From: Gorillibacterium sp.
Lineage (GTDB): Bacteria; Bacillota; Bacilli; Paenibacillales; NBRC-103111
Assembly: GCA_014380705.1 (NCBI GenBank)
Contig: JACMJI010000322.1
Location: 1-12,951, forward strand
Direction: 5' to 3'
Length of the DNA: 12,951 nucleotides
In this document: piece after piece, positions 6,903-12,951 of the stretch
Layout: each line of letters begins with the position of its first letter
Position numbering within the stretch: position 1 is the stretch's first letter
The notes under the pieces: model-generated
Told to the model about the DNA's origin: nothing
Database searches by the model: none
The model's input: the letters and a program-made list of their open reading frames with translations, nothing else
Position numbers and translations under genes: made by a program

Positions 6903-8704
6903 ATAAATCCATCCTTTAATTTATAATCTTGATTGTTTATCGGTAATGAAATTCGAATGGTTGTGCCTTTATTGTTGGATTTAACGATCAACAAACCATA
7001 AGGTTCGCCAAAAGTTATACGGATTCTGGAATGCACATTCATTAACCCAATATTGTTTGATTTATTGGCTCCTTCTGAGGAACTGGACTCATTCCCCTGA
7101 AAAGCTAGGTTTATCTCTTTAAGTAGTTCCGGCTCCATTCCGCGACCGGTATCATGGATATGGAGTGAATAACCATTTGCTTCAACAATTCCAGTTATTT
7201 TAATTGTGCCAGGCCGCAGTTTATGCTTATCATACCCGTGCTTAAAGCTATTTTCTACAATAGGCTGCAGCATTAGACGCAACGCGGTGTATCTATGTAA
7301 ATCCTCCTCTACCACTTGAATATGATAATGTAAGTGCTCGAAACGCTCTTGCTGAATTTTCAGATAAGAGCGAATATGATTTATTTCATCGGCCAAAGTT
7401 ACAAGCGCTGTCGGACTACCTATGCTGTATCGAAACATGTCCCCTAAAGAAATAATCATATTGCTAACTTTTAAGTTATTATCGATAATCGCGTAAGCGT
7501 TAATAACTTCTAAGGTATTATAGAGAAAATGCGGATTAATTTGTGATTGCATTGCACGTAATACAGCTTCTTTTTGCTTTATCTCAAGGAAGCGTTCTCG
7601 ATCATTAGAGCGTTGAACAACGTCAATTAATTCTGTTATTTCTGTAACCATATTGTTATAACTTCGGTACAGACTGCCTATTTCATCCTTTCTGTCTTTT
7701 GGTGCTAAGGCAGTTAAATCGCCCAACTCGGCACGAAGCATTAAACGTTTTAAGACAATAATGGAATTGGTAAACCGGTAGCTAACACCACCAACGATAA
7801 AGAACATGATCAAGAAGAAAATCACCATGTAAATCATGGACATATGACTTAAACGAATGAGAGACTCATTTAGTTGGCCTAACTTAACCTCTGCAACCAT
7901 AATTAAACCCGTTTTAAGAGAACGATCATAGATAATCAATTTTTTTTCTTGCTTTGAAGAAGTAACATAATATCCATGATTGTTAAGGTTGAAGTGCTGC
8001 AAGTAGGATTCTGCAACCTGTTGTGAAATTAGCGTTTGGTTGGGATGAGTAATAATTGTACCTCTTTCATCCACTAACCAAACGAATCCAGAATCTCCTA
8101 ATCGAATGTCTTTGCAAATAGCCTCAATCCTTTTTAAATATAAGTCAATAATCATCATACCCGTAGTTCTTGTTGTCCGTGTATCGACAAAACGCATGGC
8201 CATTGTTAATGCATTCACTTGGTCAAAGCCAATTTTGTTTAAACCAATAATTTTATAAGCCCCCACATCTGGAATAAGCTTGATATACTCCGGATATCTT
8301 TTCTCTGCATCTATGAAGCTTATACTAGAGCTGGCAATATTCCCTTCGGACACAAGCGAAATGCCAAGAATGTCCGACCGATTCAGCATAATAGGCGGAA
8401 TAAGATCCTTTTCAACAGCAAATGAGGTGCTATATCTCGAAAATGCATCATCTCCTGATTCAGTAATGAAATCAAGCGTTTGCTTGCTAGAAAGCATAGG
8501 CAGTGTTAATCGCTCAATATCGTAAAAATATGAATCAAGATGAGCATTCGTAGTTTGGACCAACTGAGAGCTGTACTCAATGGCATTTTTTTCTATTGCA
8601 TCTGTTGATTTTTGAAACCATATAAAACCCAATGAAATCGTGACTAGGAACATGCAGCCAAGGAGAATCAATAGCTTAGTACGCATGGATAATCCATTAC
8701 TCAA
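6899..8704 (-). CDS. yesM-like: Sensor histidine kinase, YesM-like (HPK7 / LytS-type)
   Basis: The 601-residue membrane kinase has a first transmembrane helix at about 9-29, an extracellular region of roughly 250 residues (about 33-285) resembling a Cache-type ligand-sensing domain with GFVWLVDERGTIITHP near 206-221, a second helix at about 289-309, a HAMP segment (about 312-365, including KDEIGSLYRSYN), and the kinase core: phospho-accepting His392 in QSQINPHFLYNTLEVINAY, an N box LQPIVENSFKHG with Asn485, and the ATP-binding DTGRGM at 518-523 followed by GLMNVHSRI. The start TTG 8704 has GAGGGAG about nine bases upstream; an ATG six codons later lacks a comparable site. It precedes the response regulator with a 4-base overlap. 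Kinases of this type sense sugars directly or through the binding lipoprotein. Confidence 0.96.
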   Translation of the reverse strand: MSNGLSMRTKLLILLGCMFLVTISLGFIWFQKSTDAIEKNAIEYSSQLVQTTNAHLDSYFYDIERLTLPMLSSKQTLDFITESGDDAFSRYSTSFAVEKDLIPPIMLNRSDILGISLVSEGNIASSSISFIDAEKRYPEYIKLIPDVGAYKIIGLNKIGFDQVNALTMAMRFVDTRTTRTTGMMIIDLYLKRIEAICKDIRLGDSGFVWLVDERGTIITHPNQTLISQQVAESYLQHFNLNNHGYYVTSSKQEKKLIIYDRSLKTGLIMVAEVKLGQLNESLIRLSHMSMIYMVIFFLIMFFIVGGVSYRFTNSIIVLKRLMLRAELGDLTALAPKDRKDEIGSLYRSYNNMVTEITELIDVVQRSNDRERFLEIKQKEAVLRAMQSQINPHFLYNTLEVINAYAIIDNNLKVSNMIISLGDMFRYSIGSPTALVTLADEINHIRSYLKIQQERFEHLHYHIQVVEEDLHRYTALRLMLQPIVENSFKHGYDKHKLRPGTIKITGIVEANGYSLHIHDTGRGMEPELLKEINLAFQGNESSSSEGANKSNNIGLMNVHSRIRITFGEPYGLLIVKSNNKGTTIRISLPINNQDYKLKDGFM

Positions 8705-8744
8705 TTTATTCTACTCCCTCGAACTATGACTTATTAGATTTAAA

Positions 8745-8768
8745 AGACTGCCGAAAAATCGACAGTCT
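8745..8768 (-). terminator. Rho-independent terminator-like hairpin between the GH36 unit and the sensor kinase
   Basis: In minus-strand RNA a 10-bp stem, AGACUGUCGA with UCGGCAGUCU (one G-U pair), closes a UUUU loop and is followed by UUUAAAU. It would end transcription coming from the GH36 gene. On the plus strand the G-U becomes a C-A mismatch, so the structure favours the minus strand. The T-run is short. It stands only 41 bases before the kinase start, so it may instead sit in the kinase leader as an attenuator. Confidence 0.55.
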
Positions 8769-8846
8769 AGATGCTACATTAATTTAACATACTCTGAATA
8801 TAGCAATTCCGCTACCAATTAGTTTAATAATATCATCTACCCCGAT

Positions 8847-9096
8847 TTAGTATTCCTCTTGATCCGCAATCGATACCATCCACTTCGTAGTTCCTGGATA
8901 TAATGCCGATAGATCGATCTGGAACGTTCTCTCCCCATCAGCTAAATTTTTGAGTAGAAATTGATTCGCTTCATAATTGTAAAAAACCGCAATGCCTGGG
9001 TTTGTGAATTCAACTTCCCCGTAGGCCAATCCTTTCATTCTCAACCCTCAGTAGAATACCTATGGGCAGACTCATCGTTTTAATAACATTCTTCAT
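8847..9096 (-). pseudogene. Broken paralogue of the partner gene at 1-602
   Basis: From ATG 9096 the frame gives MKNVIKTMSLPIGILLRVEN, close to the first 20 residues of the gene at 602, and then runs into a stop nine codons later. Another frame, open from about 9044 to a stop at 8847, encodes a plausible protein C-terminus containing FTNPGIAVFYNYEANQFLL and DLSALYPGTTKWMVSI. Most simply, an internal deletion joined codon 20 to the last ~60 codons out of frame at or near GAGAATG. The open stretch has only a TTG with no ribosome binding site, so it is unlikely to be a free gene. The ATG overlaps the end of GH36 by 17 bases, as in the other copy. That the fragment is the C-terminus of the same family is inference, because the partner's C-terminus lies outside the window. 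Confidence 0.7.
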
Positions 9097-9116
9097 TATT
9101 CTCGGCCTCTACTTTC
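9036..9116 (-). repeat. Dispersed repeat B, copy 2 (copy 1 at 542-622)
   Basis: Gap-free 81-base match to 542-622 covering the GH36 3' end and the start of the partner gene. Divergence is about 12 percent, somewhat more than in the GH36 5' coding part of repeat A. Confidence 0.85.
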
Positions 9117-10879
9117 GTCCAGATGGCTACTCCTGCTGGTGGAATATCCAACTTATGTAGACCTTCTTTCCAACATAATGGAATTGTTGTCTGCACAACT
9201 TCTCCTAAGCAGTTACGCACTTCGAGGCTATACTTCTTTAAGTTTTGTGCTAGATCCATTACTAAATAATGATCTAAAGTGCCATTAACAACAATAAGTT
9301 GAGCGGGTACTTGTAACCCAGGACGAATGACAGTGTCATGATAAGCAGCTAGGAGTCTTTTCTCCGTAGTTGAAGATCTCACGACAGGGTAATTCAACTC
9401 AGGGTTGAAGGGCTCTAAATATCCGTCTAGCAGTACATCGCGATGTTCCTTCCATAATGAGAGCCAAAATTTAACCATTCGATGGTGCGCCTCCGGCAAA
9501 GTATCCAACGTTACGGAAATTTGAGGGACAGAGAAAAGTACATTCAATAGTTGAAGTGCCGCAGATTGTGCGGATTCGCCTGCATTCCACATTAGCATAT
9601 CGGAATGAGCGGCTGTATTGCCGCATAACAAGCGAATATCAAGGGTACGTATGCGGTTTGTAAGACAATCGTTCGGGCAGTCCGCTGCGCGGAACATATT
9701 GCCGTATTTGCGCATCAGAGGGCCGACATAGGTTTGGCGAAACTCAATCATAATATCTGGCTTAAGGACGCGAAGTCGCAGGTTCACATCTGTGAGCAGA
9801 CGGTCAACTGCATCTGGCAGGGATACATAATCTCGGCCTCTACCTAGATCATGAATGCCTTTTTCCGTCAGTTGAAAGCTGTCGACGAAGTCCAGTTTTA
9901 GACCATCTAAATTCCAATCTATAATAGCCTGTTCATAGATCTGAATCAGATACTCTCGAACCTCAGGGAAACGTGGGTCGACAATCCCAGTGCCGAGATG
10001 TTCGTCAATAGACAGCATTTTATCTTCAAATAGATGCCATGCCTTGCTATGCTTGCCAATGAAAGGTACTGAATACCACAGTAAATATTTCATCCCAAGC
10101 TGATGCACTCTTTTGACGTGAGCCTTCATATCAGGAATTTTATCCTCGCATACATGCCAATCGCCACAGTAAGCATAGCCACGTGTATTGTCAGATGTTT
10201 GCCAGCCATCATCAACAATGACCGTTTCACAACCAAGCAATTTGGCTTCCTTGCACTGTGCCTCTATTCCCTCGGATGTTATTTGCTGATGAAAACTATA
10301 CCAGGTTGAGTACATCGGCGTTCGCGCAATTTCGGGCACCGATGACGGGCTTAGGTAAGGGAAGTTAGCCCACCACTGTTGCACGTCATGCAAGCTGTCG
10401 TAATAAGGAACATCTCTGGTATCGATCAGTAATTCCGCTTCATACTTTAGCAAAGGCTCCATAGGTTCAGCAAATAATTTAACTTCACAGGTGAACATTG
10501 CTGATTCTTCGCTTACGCCAGCTCTGAACCAAATGGGATTGAGGGCATCGGACAAAGCATAAGTGAGCCGATTTCGCCCATTGATATTATACAAACAGCC
10601 TACGGGTGCCGATGTCGTTGCTCTAGAGTTGTAACCTCCACCCCAATCCACCTGAAGCCCTTTGTTTCGATCCGCCCATGGGTGCCAAAAGCCATGAATA
10701 TCAAGAATCGGATGCGTCCATTTTAGTGTAAACGAGGGCGGAATTGCTGTTTCTGTCGCTGTAAAGGCAACATGCACGATTGTTTTCCCGTCCTCCAATT
10801 GTTTAACCGACAACATCGTCGTAAATTGTGTGCGATCCCCTATAAGCTCGAAGCTCTCTTTGGTTAATAAAAGATTCAT
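9080..10879 (-). CDS. Alpha-galactosidase-like glycoside hydrolase, family GH36 (clan GH-D)
   Basis: The 599-residue enzyme should hydrolyse alpha-galactosides, or a related alpha-linked sugar, with retention. An N-terminal beta-sandwich (about 1-165) precedes a TIM barrel with the family marks TPMYSTWYSF at 187-196, IVDDGWQ at 221-227, GLKLDFVDSF at 326-335, where Asp330 in the K-x-D motif is the expected nucleophile, and MFRAADCPND at 395-404, where Asp400 is the probable acid/base. A beta-rich C-terminal domain ends near WTKVEAENNEECY. No signal peptide is seen, so it acts in the cytoplasm. ATG 10879 is preferred over GTG 10885 because AAAAGGGG lies eight bases before the ATG but only two before the GTG; the duplicate at 693 conserves the ATG. 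GH36 also contains alpha-N-acetylgalactosaminidases and transferases, so the substrate is not certain. Confidence 0.93.
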   Translation of the reverse strand: MNLLLTKESFELIGDRTQFTTMLSVKQLEDGKTIVHVAFTATETAIPPSFTLKWTHPILDIHGFWHPWADRNKGLQVDWGGGYNSRATTSAPVGCLYNINGRNRLTYALSDALNPIWFRAGVSEESAMFTCEVKLFAEPMEPLLKYEAELLIDTRDVPYYDSLHDVQQWWANFPYLSPSSVPEIARTPMYSTWYSFHQQITSEGIEAQCKEAKLLGCETVIVDDGWQTSDNTRGYAYCGDWHVCEDKIPDMKAHVKRVHQLGMKYLLWYSVPFIGKHSKAWHLFEDKMLSIDEHLGTGIVDPRFPEVREYLIQIYEQAIIDWNLDGLKLDFVDSFQLTEKGIHDLGRGRDYVSLPDAVDRLLTDVNLRLRVLKPDIMIEFRQTYVGPLMRKYGNMFRAADCPNDCLTNRIRTLDIRLLCGNTAAHSDMLMWNAGESAQSAALQLLNVLFSVPQISVTLDTLPEAHHRMVKFWLSLWKEHRDVLLDGYLEPFNPELNYPVVRSSTTEKRLLAAYHDTVIRPGLQVPAQLIVVNGTLDHYLVMDLAQNLKKYSLEVRNCLGEVVQTTIPLCWKEGLHKLDIPPAGVAIWTKVEAENNEECY

Positions 10880-10937
10880 TGTCACGGCCCCTTTTTGTAA
10901 AATACGCGAAATAGTATTTTAACAAAATCTTACCCGA
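10821..10937 (-). repeat. Dispersed repeat A, copy 2 (copy 1 at 635-749)
   Basis: Matches 635-749 with small indels in the non-coding part. It includes the conserved upstream block CGGGTAAGATTTTGTTAAAA, the AAAAGGGG ribosome binding site and the first ~20 GH36 codons. The conserved non-coding block probably contains the core promoter, but no unambiguous -35/-10 pair stands out. Confidence 0.85.
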
Positions 10938-10960
10938 AAAGCCCAATTTCGAATAGAGGC

Positions 10961-10994
10961 TCATGTGTGGAGAAGTTTGTGGTTTTGTGTCATG
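10961..10994 (-). promoter_or_regulatory. Bipartite operator upstream of GH36, candidate AraC-type regulator site
   Basis: The minus strand carries CATGACACAAAA (10994-10983), then 12 bases, then CCACACATGA (10970-10961). The two ACACA cores begin 22 bp apart, and the first element ends 103 bases before the GH36 ATG. An element with the same two blocks and the same spacing occurs at 11917-11950 in the same orientation relative to the divergent glycosidase gene. Two same-face tandem half sites are typical of AraC-family targets. The site lies between the 3' end of the regulator gene and GH36, showing that GH36 likely has its own promoter. Confidence 0.65.
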
Positions 10995-11013
10995 AAAAGT
11001 TAACTATCATTTA

Positions 11014-11856
11014 TCATATAGAGGTTCCCTTACGGAATGTGGAAGGTGACATGCCACGGAGCTTGTGATAGATTTTACTGAAATAAACAGGGTCGTCGAA
11101 GCCCACAGATTCAGCTACAATTCGCACGGACATATCTGTGTGGGAAAGAATTCGCGAAGCTTGTTCCATACGGTAGTCCAGCAGAAACTGGTGCGGCGTC
11201 TTAGAAAAGTAGCTGCTGAACAGTTTGGTAAAGTAGCTCCGATCTAGACCAAGATGGCTTGCAATCATGGACACGGACAACGTTTTTTTGGAATAGTTGG
11301 TCTCGATGAACCGGATTGATTTCTTCATATACATATCTTTTTGGTTAATTCCCGAGTTGGGAAGACGCTTTTCTATTGTGGAAGTAAGGGAAATGGAACC
11401 GACTATTTCGGCTAACAAGGCATAGAGGAGGCTGATGCTACGGATGTCGGACTGCATCGTCTTCTGAGCAGCTTGCTCAAATAACAATTGAAACCAGTTG
11501 GACATCCAGTCGCGGTCCGAATGGTGAAGAATAGGAAGTTTCTGAAAAATTCCTATTTCCTCAACATAGGCCTTGGCAGCATCTCCACCAAATCCAACCC
11601 AAGCGTATTCCCATGGTTCCTCAGAATCCGCTTCGTAATATCCGACCACTCCAGGGAACATCACAAAGCTAGTCCCTGCTTCCAAGTGAAAAGTTGTGCC
11701 CTCTGTACGGAAAATTCCTTTTCCCTTCAGCACGTAACTTAATAAAAAATGACTGCGCATAGCCGGGCCGCAGGAATGTTTAGGTTTAGTCTGATCTATA
11801 CCACAGTAGTACACATTGAGGCTTTTTTCAAACATACTGGTAACAAAGTATTCCAT
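11014..11856 (-). CDS. AraC-family transcriptional regulator, MsmR/RafR-like
   Basis: The 280-residue protein has an N-terminal cupin-like sugar-binding domain (about 15-95) with LLSYVLKGKGIF and EEPWEYAWVGFGG, a pattern usual in MsmR/RafR-type activators of alpha-galactoside genes, and a C-terminal double helix-turn-helix (about 175-278) with LSVSMIASHLGLDRSYFTKL and ESVGFDDPVYFSKIYHKLRG followed by MSPSTFRK. The open frame extends 30 codons further upstream, but AAGGAGG stands eight bases before ATG 11856, which is clearly the start. It is flanked by two matching bipartite operators, one upstream of GH36 and one in the divergent region, so it probably activates both neighbouring glycosidase genes and may control itself, since the second operator lies 61-94 bases before its own start. 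Confidence 0.94.
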   Translation of the reverse strand: MEYFVTSMFEKSLNVYYCGIDQTKPKHSCGPAMRSHFLLSYVLKGKGIFRTEGTTFHLEAGTSFVMFPGVVGYYEADSEEPWEYAWVGFGGDAAKAYVEEIGIFQKLPILHHSDRDWMSNWFQLLFEQAAQKTMQSDIRSISLLYALLAEIVGSISLTSTIEKRLPNSGINQKDMYMKKSIRFIETNYSKKTLSVSMIASHLGLDRSYFTKLFSSYFSKTPHQFLLDYRMEQASRILSHTDMSVRIVAESVGFDDPVYFSKIYHKLRGMSPSTFRKGTSI

Positions 11857-11916
11857 CACGATTACCTCCTTATATAGACGAAATAGCCCTAAAGAAAGCG
11901 AATATACATCTGATAG

Positions 11917-11950
11917 CATGACACAAAAAGACCTAGTTTTCCACACAAGA
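11917..11950 (+). promoter_or_regulatory. Bipartite operator in the divergent region, matching the GH36 operator
   Basis: The plus strand carries CATGACACAAAA (11917-11928), 12 bases, then CCACACAAGA (11941-11950). Against the element upstream of GH36 the first 12 bases are identical, the gap length is identical and the second block differs at one base of ten; the four bases before it read TTTT here and TTCT there. The first block ends 106 bases before the ATG at 12035, versus 103 bases for GH36. It also lies upstream of the AraC-type gene on the other strand. Confidence 0.65.
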
Positions 11951-11959
11951 ATATCTCTC

Positions 11960-11972
11960 GGAGCGATGCTCC
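11960..11972. promoter_or_regulatory. Short perfect inverted repeat GGAGC-gat-GCTCC
   Basis: A 5-bp perfect inverted repeat with a 3-base centre lies ten bases downstream of the bipartite operator and before the plus-strand glycosidase. It has no counterpart upstream of GH36. It could be a small operator or chance; no T-run follows, so it is not a terminator. Confidence 0.25.
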
Positions 11973-12034
11973 ATTGTGATAGATTTGTTGAAGAGAATAA
12001 TTATATAAAATATAGAATGATGGAGGGATCAGGC

Positions 12035-12951
12035 ATGTATGGTTTAGAAGCAAATAGCGTTACAGAGTTGGTGTATTCAACCTCGGTTCATGCGGCAAAG
12101 AATGTTTTAATGCGTTATTTTGCAGAGAGAAGAATGGGCACACTCTTAGAGGTACAGGCAGATAAGCCGGTAGAAGAAATTAGACATCGCTTAATGCTAC
12201 TAACATGGGATGAGGGTGAAGCGTGGGGGATCTTGCCCGATGAGAAGGCGGAATTATTAGCGGATGAAGGGTTTCGCATCTATTCAGCGGCCAATGGGAT
12301 CATTACCATCGCTTCAAAGACTGCAGCAGGCGTACTGTTTGGAATAGGATTTTGGCTAAGAGGGCTTTCTTTTCGTCGGAATGGACATGTGGATATGCCA
12401 GAAGGTTATGACATAGCCGAATCCCCAGACCATGAGATGCGTTCGTTCTTCATCGCCACCCACCGCCAAGATAACGGGTATAAGTGGTGGACCTTGGAGC
12501 GTCATCGCCACTATGTGGAGGATCTTGCATTGTGGGGTGCCAACTTAGCCATGTATCTCCCGATGCAGTTTGGACAACTGAGTGCGAAAAGCTGGGAACA
12601 GGGGACACCTGAGGCGAATGATTGGGAGGCCATGCGGAACTACCCGAACATGGTCCACGAGTTGGGCTTACAAACGGGTGCCTATATCGGCGTGAACGAT
12701 GTCTTTCCGGAAGACGAAATAGGATTAAAGCATGCAAAAAACGGCAGCAGTCCCTCGATGTTTATATCGGGAGAAGAGGCTCACGTCTGCCCTTCTAATC
12801 CCGAAGCAAGGGAGGTTCTCTTGCGACGTCGGCAAGAATTATTCCGCTTAACAAATTTGGACGTCGTCTATATATCACCTACCGATTACGGTGGCTGTGG
12901 TTGTGATGATTGCGACCCCTACCCTGTAACCTATTTGGATTTAGCTAGGGA
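12035..12951 (+). CDS. Putative glycoside hydrolase, partial (C-terminus beyond right edge)
   Basis: An open frame of 305 codons runs from ATG 12035 to the right edge. GGAGGG lies seven bases before this ATG; the in-frame ATGs at 12017 and 12020 precede or overlap that site and are less likely. Residues ~35-112 look like the small alpha/beta domain that precedes the barrel in GH20- and GH67-type enzymes, with FRIYSAANGIITIASKTAAG followed by VLFGIGFWLRGL. From ~133 a TIM barrel appears to begin (RSFFIATHRQDNGYKWW, then LALWGANLAMYLPMQFG). Near 283-295 a striking DYGGCGCDDCDPY stretch places three cysteines within six residues. No signal peptide is seen. Family and substrate remain uncertain; alpha-glucuronidase-like or an uncharacterised glycosidase are the best guesses. 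It is divergent from the AraC-type regulator and carries its operator upstream. Confidence 0.75.
   Translation, partial: MYGLEANSVTELVYSTSVHAAKNVLMRYFAERRMGTLLEVQADKPVEEIRHRLMLLTWDEGEAWGILPDEKAELLADEGFRIYSAANGIITIASKTAAGVLFGIGFWLRGLSFRRNGHVDMPEGYDIAESPDHEMRSFFIATHRQDNGYKWWTLERHRHYVEDLALWGANLAMYLPMQFGQLSAKSWEQGTPEANDWEAMRNYPNMVHELGLQTGAYIGVNDVFPEDEIGLKHAKNGSSPSMFISGEEAHVCPSNPEAREVLLRRRQELFRLTNLDVVYISPTDYGGCGCDDCDPYPVTYLDLAR

Noticed and set aside
8847..9044. Apparent 65-codon free-standing gene starting with TTG
   Set aside because: No ribosome binding site precedes it, and the DNA before it is the 5' end of the partner gene in another frame. It is better explained as the tail of a broken gene.
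11892..11906. Possible second cre-like site near AAGAAAGCGAATATA upstream of the AraC-type gene
   Set aside because: Two constrained positions of the degenerate consensus are wrong, which is too weak to annotate.
11857..11946. Thirty-codon N-terminal extension of the AraC-type regulator
   Set aside because: AAGGAGG stands eight bases before ATG 11856, the extension does not look like part of the cupin domain, and it runs through the operator region.
12004..12009. TATAAA as a -10 element for the plus-strand glycosidase
   Set aside because: No acceptable -35 lies 16-18 bases upstream; alternatives such as TAATTA at 11998 with TTGTGA at 11974 (18-base gap) are equally weak, so no core promoter is annotated.
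12450..12737. Minus-strand 95-codon open frame rich in Pro, Ser and Arg
   Set aside because: It lies opposite the well-supported plus-strand glycosidase frame and has the low-complexity composition typical of an antisense shadow.
1..12951. Mobile element as the cause of the duplicated module
   Set aside because: No transposase, integrase or terminal inverted repeats are visible around either copy; the duplication mechanism cannot be read from this window.

Overview
The window looks like a carbohydrate-utilisation locus from a low-to-moderate GC Gram-positive of the Bacillales, most probably Paenibacillus or a close relative. The grounds are strong purine-rich ribosome binding sites, frequent TTG/GTG starts, a CcpA-type cre-like site, and the characteristic set of a YesM/YesN two-component system, a very large (about 560 aa) LipO-like solute-binding lipoprotein and paired YteP/LplB- and YtcP-type permeases. 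The genus is an inference from gene content, not from a marker gene.

Layout, right to left because nearly everything is on the minus strand. (1) 12035-12951, plus strand: 5' two thirds or less of a glycosidase-like gene that runs off the right edge. (2) 11856-11014, minus: an AraC/MsmR-type regulator divergent from it. (3) 10879-9080, minus: an intact GH36 alpha-galactosidase-like enzyme, overlapped at its 3' end by a broken gene (9096-8847). A stem-loop at 8745-8768 follows. (4) 8704-5850, minus: YesM-like sensor kinase and YesN-like response regulator with a 4-base overlap. (5) 5729-871, minus: solute-binding lipoprotein, two permeases and a six-hairpin glycosidase, apparently one operon. 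(6) 693-1, minus: a 33-codon deletion remnant of a second GH36 gene, overlapping a 200-codon open partial gene of unknown family that leaves the window on the left.

How it fits together (inference): the sensor kinase reports an extracellular or bound glycan and the response regulator activates the binding-protein promoter, where two identical 15-bp direct repeats 20 bp apart lie against a weak -35 region and next to a cre-like site. The oligosaccharide enters through the ABC importer (no ATPase gene is present, as is usual for this class, which shares a housekeeping MsmX-type ATPase). The glycosidases show no signal peptide in what is visible and probably act in the cytoplasm. The AraC-type regulator appears to have its own sites: a bipartite element with two ACACA-containing half sites 22 bp apart occurs in the same orientation, about 105 bp upstream of both the GH36 gene and the divergent glycosidase gene.

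The most distinctive features are this pair of matching operators, and the duplicated GH36-plus-downstream-gene module about 8-10 kb apart. In that module the two copies have decayed in complementary fashion: one keeps the GH36 gene and lost the partner, the other lost GH36 and keeps the partner. No tRNA, rRNA, CRISPR array, transposase or phage gene was seen, and no gene-free stretch exceeds 300 bases.
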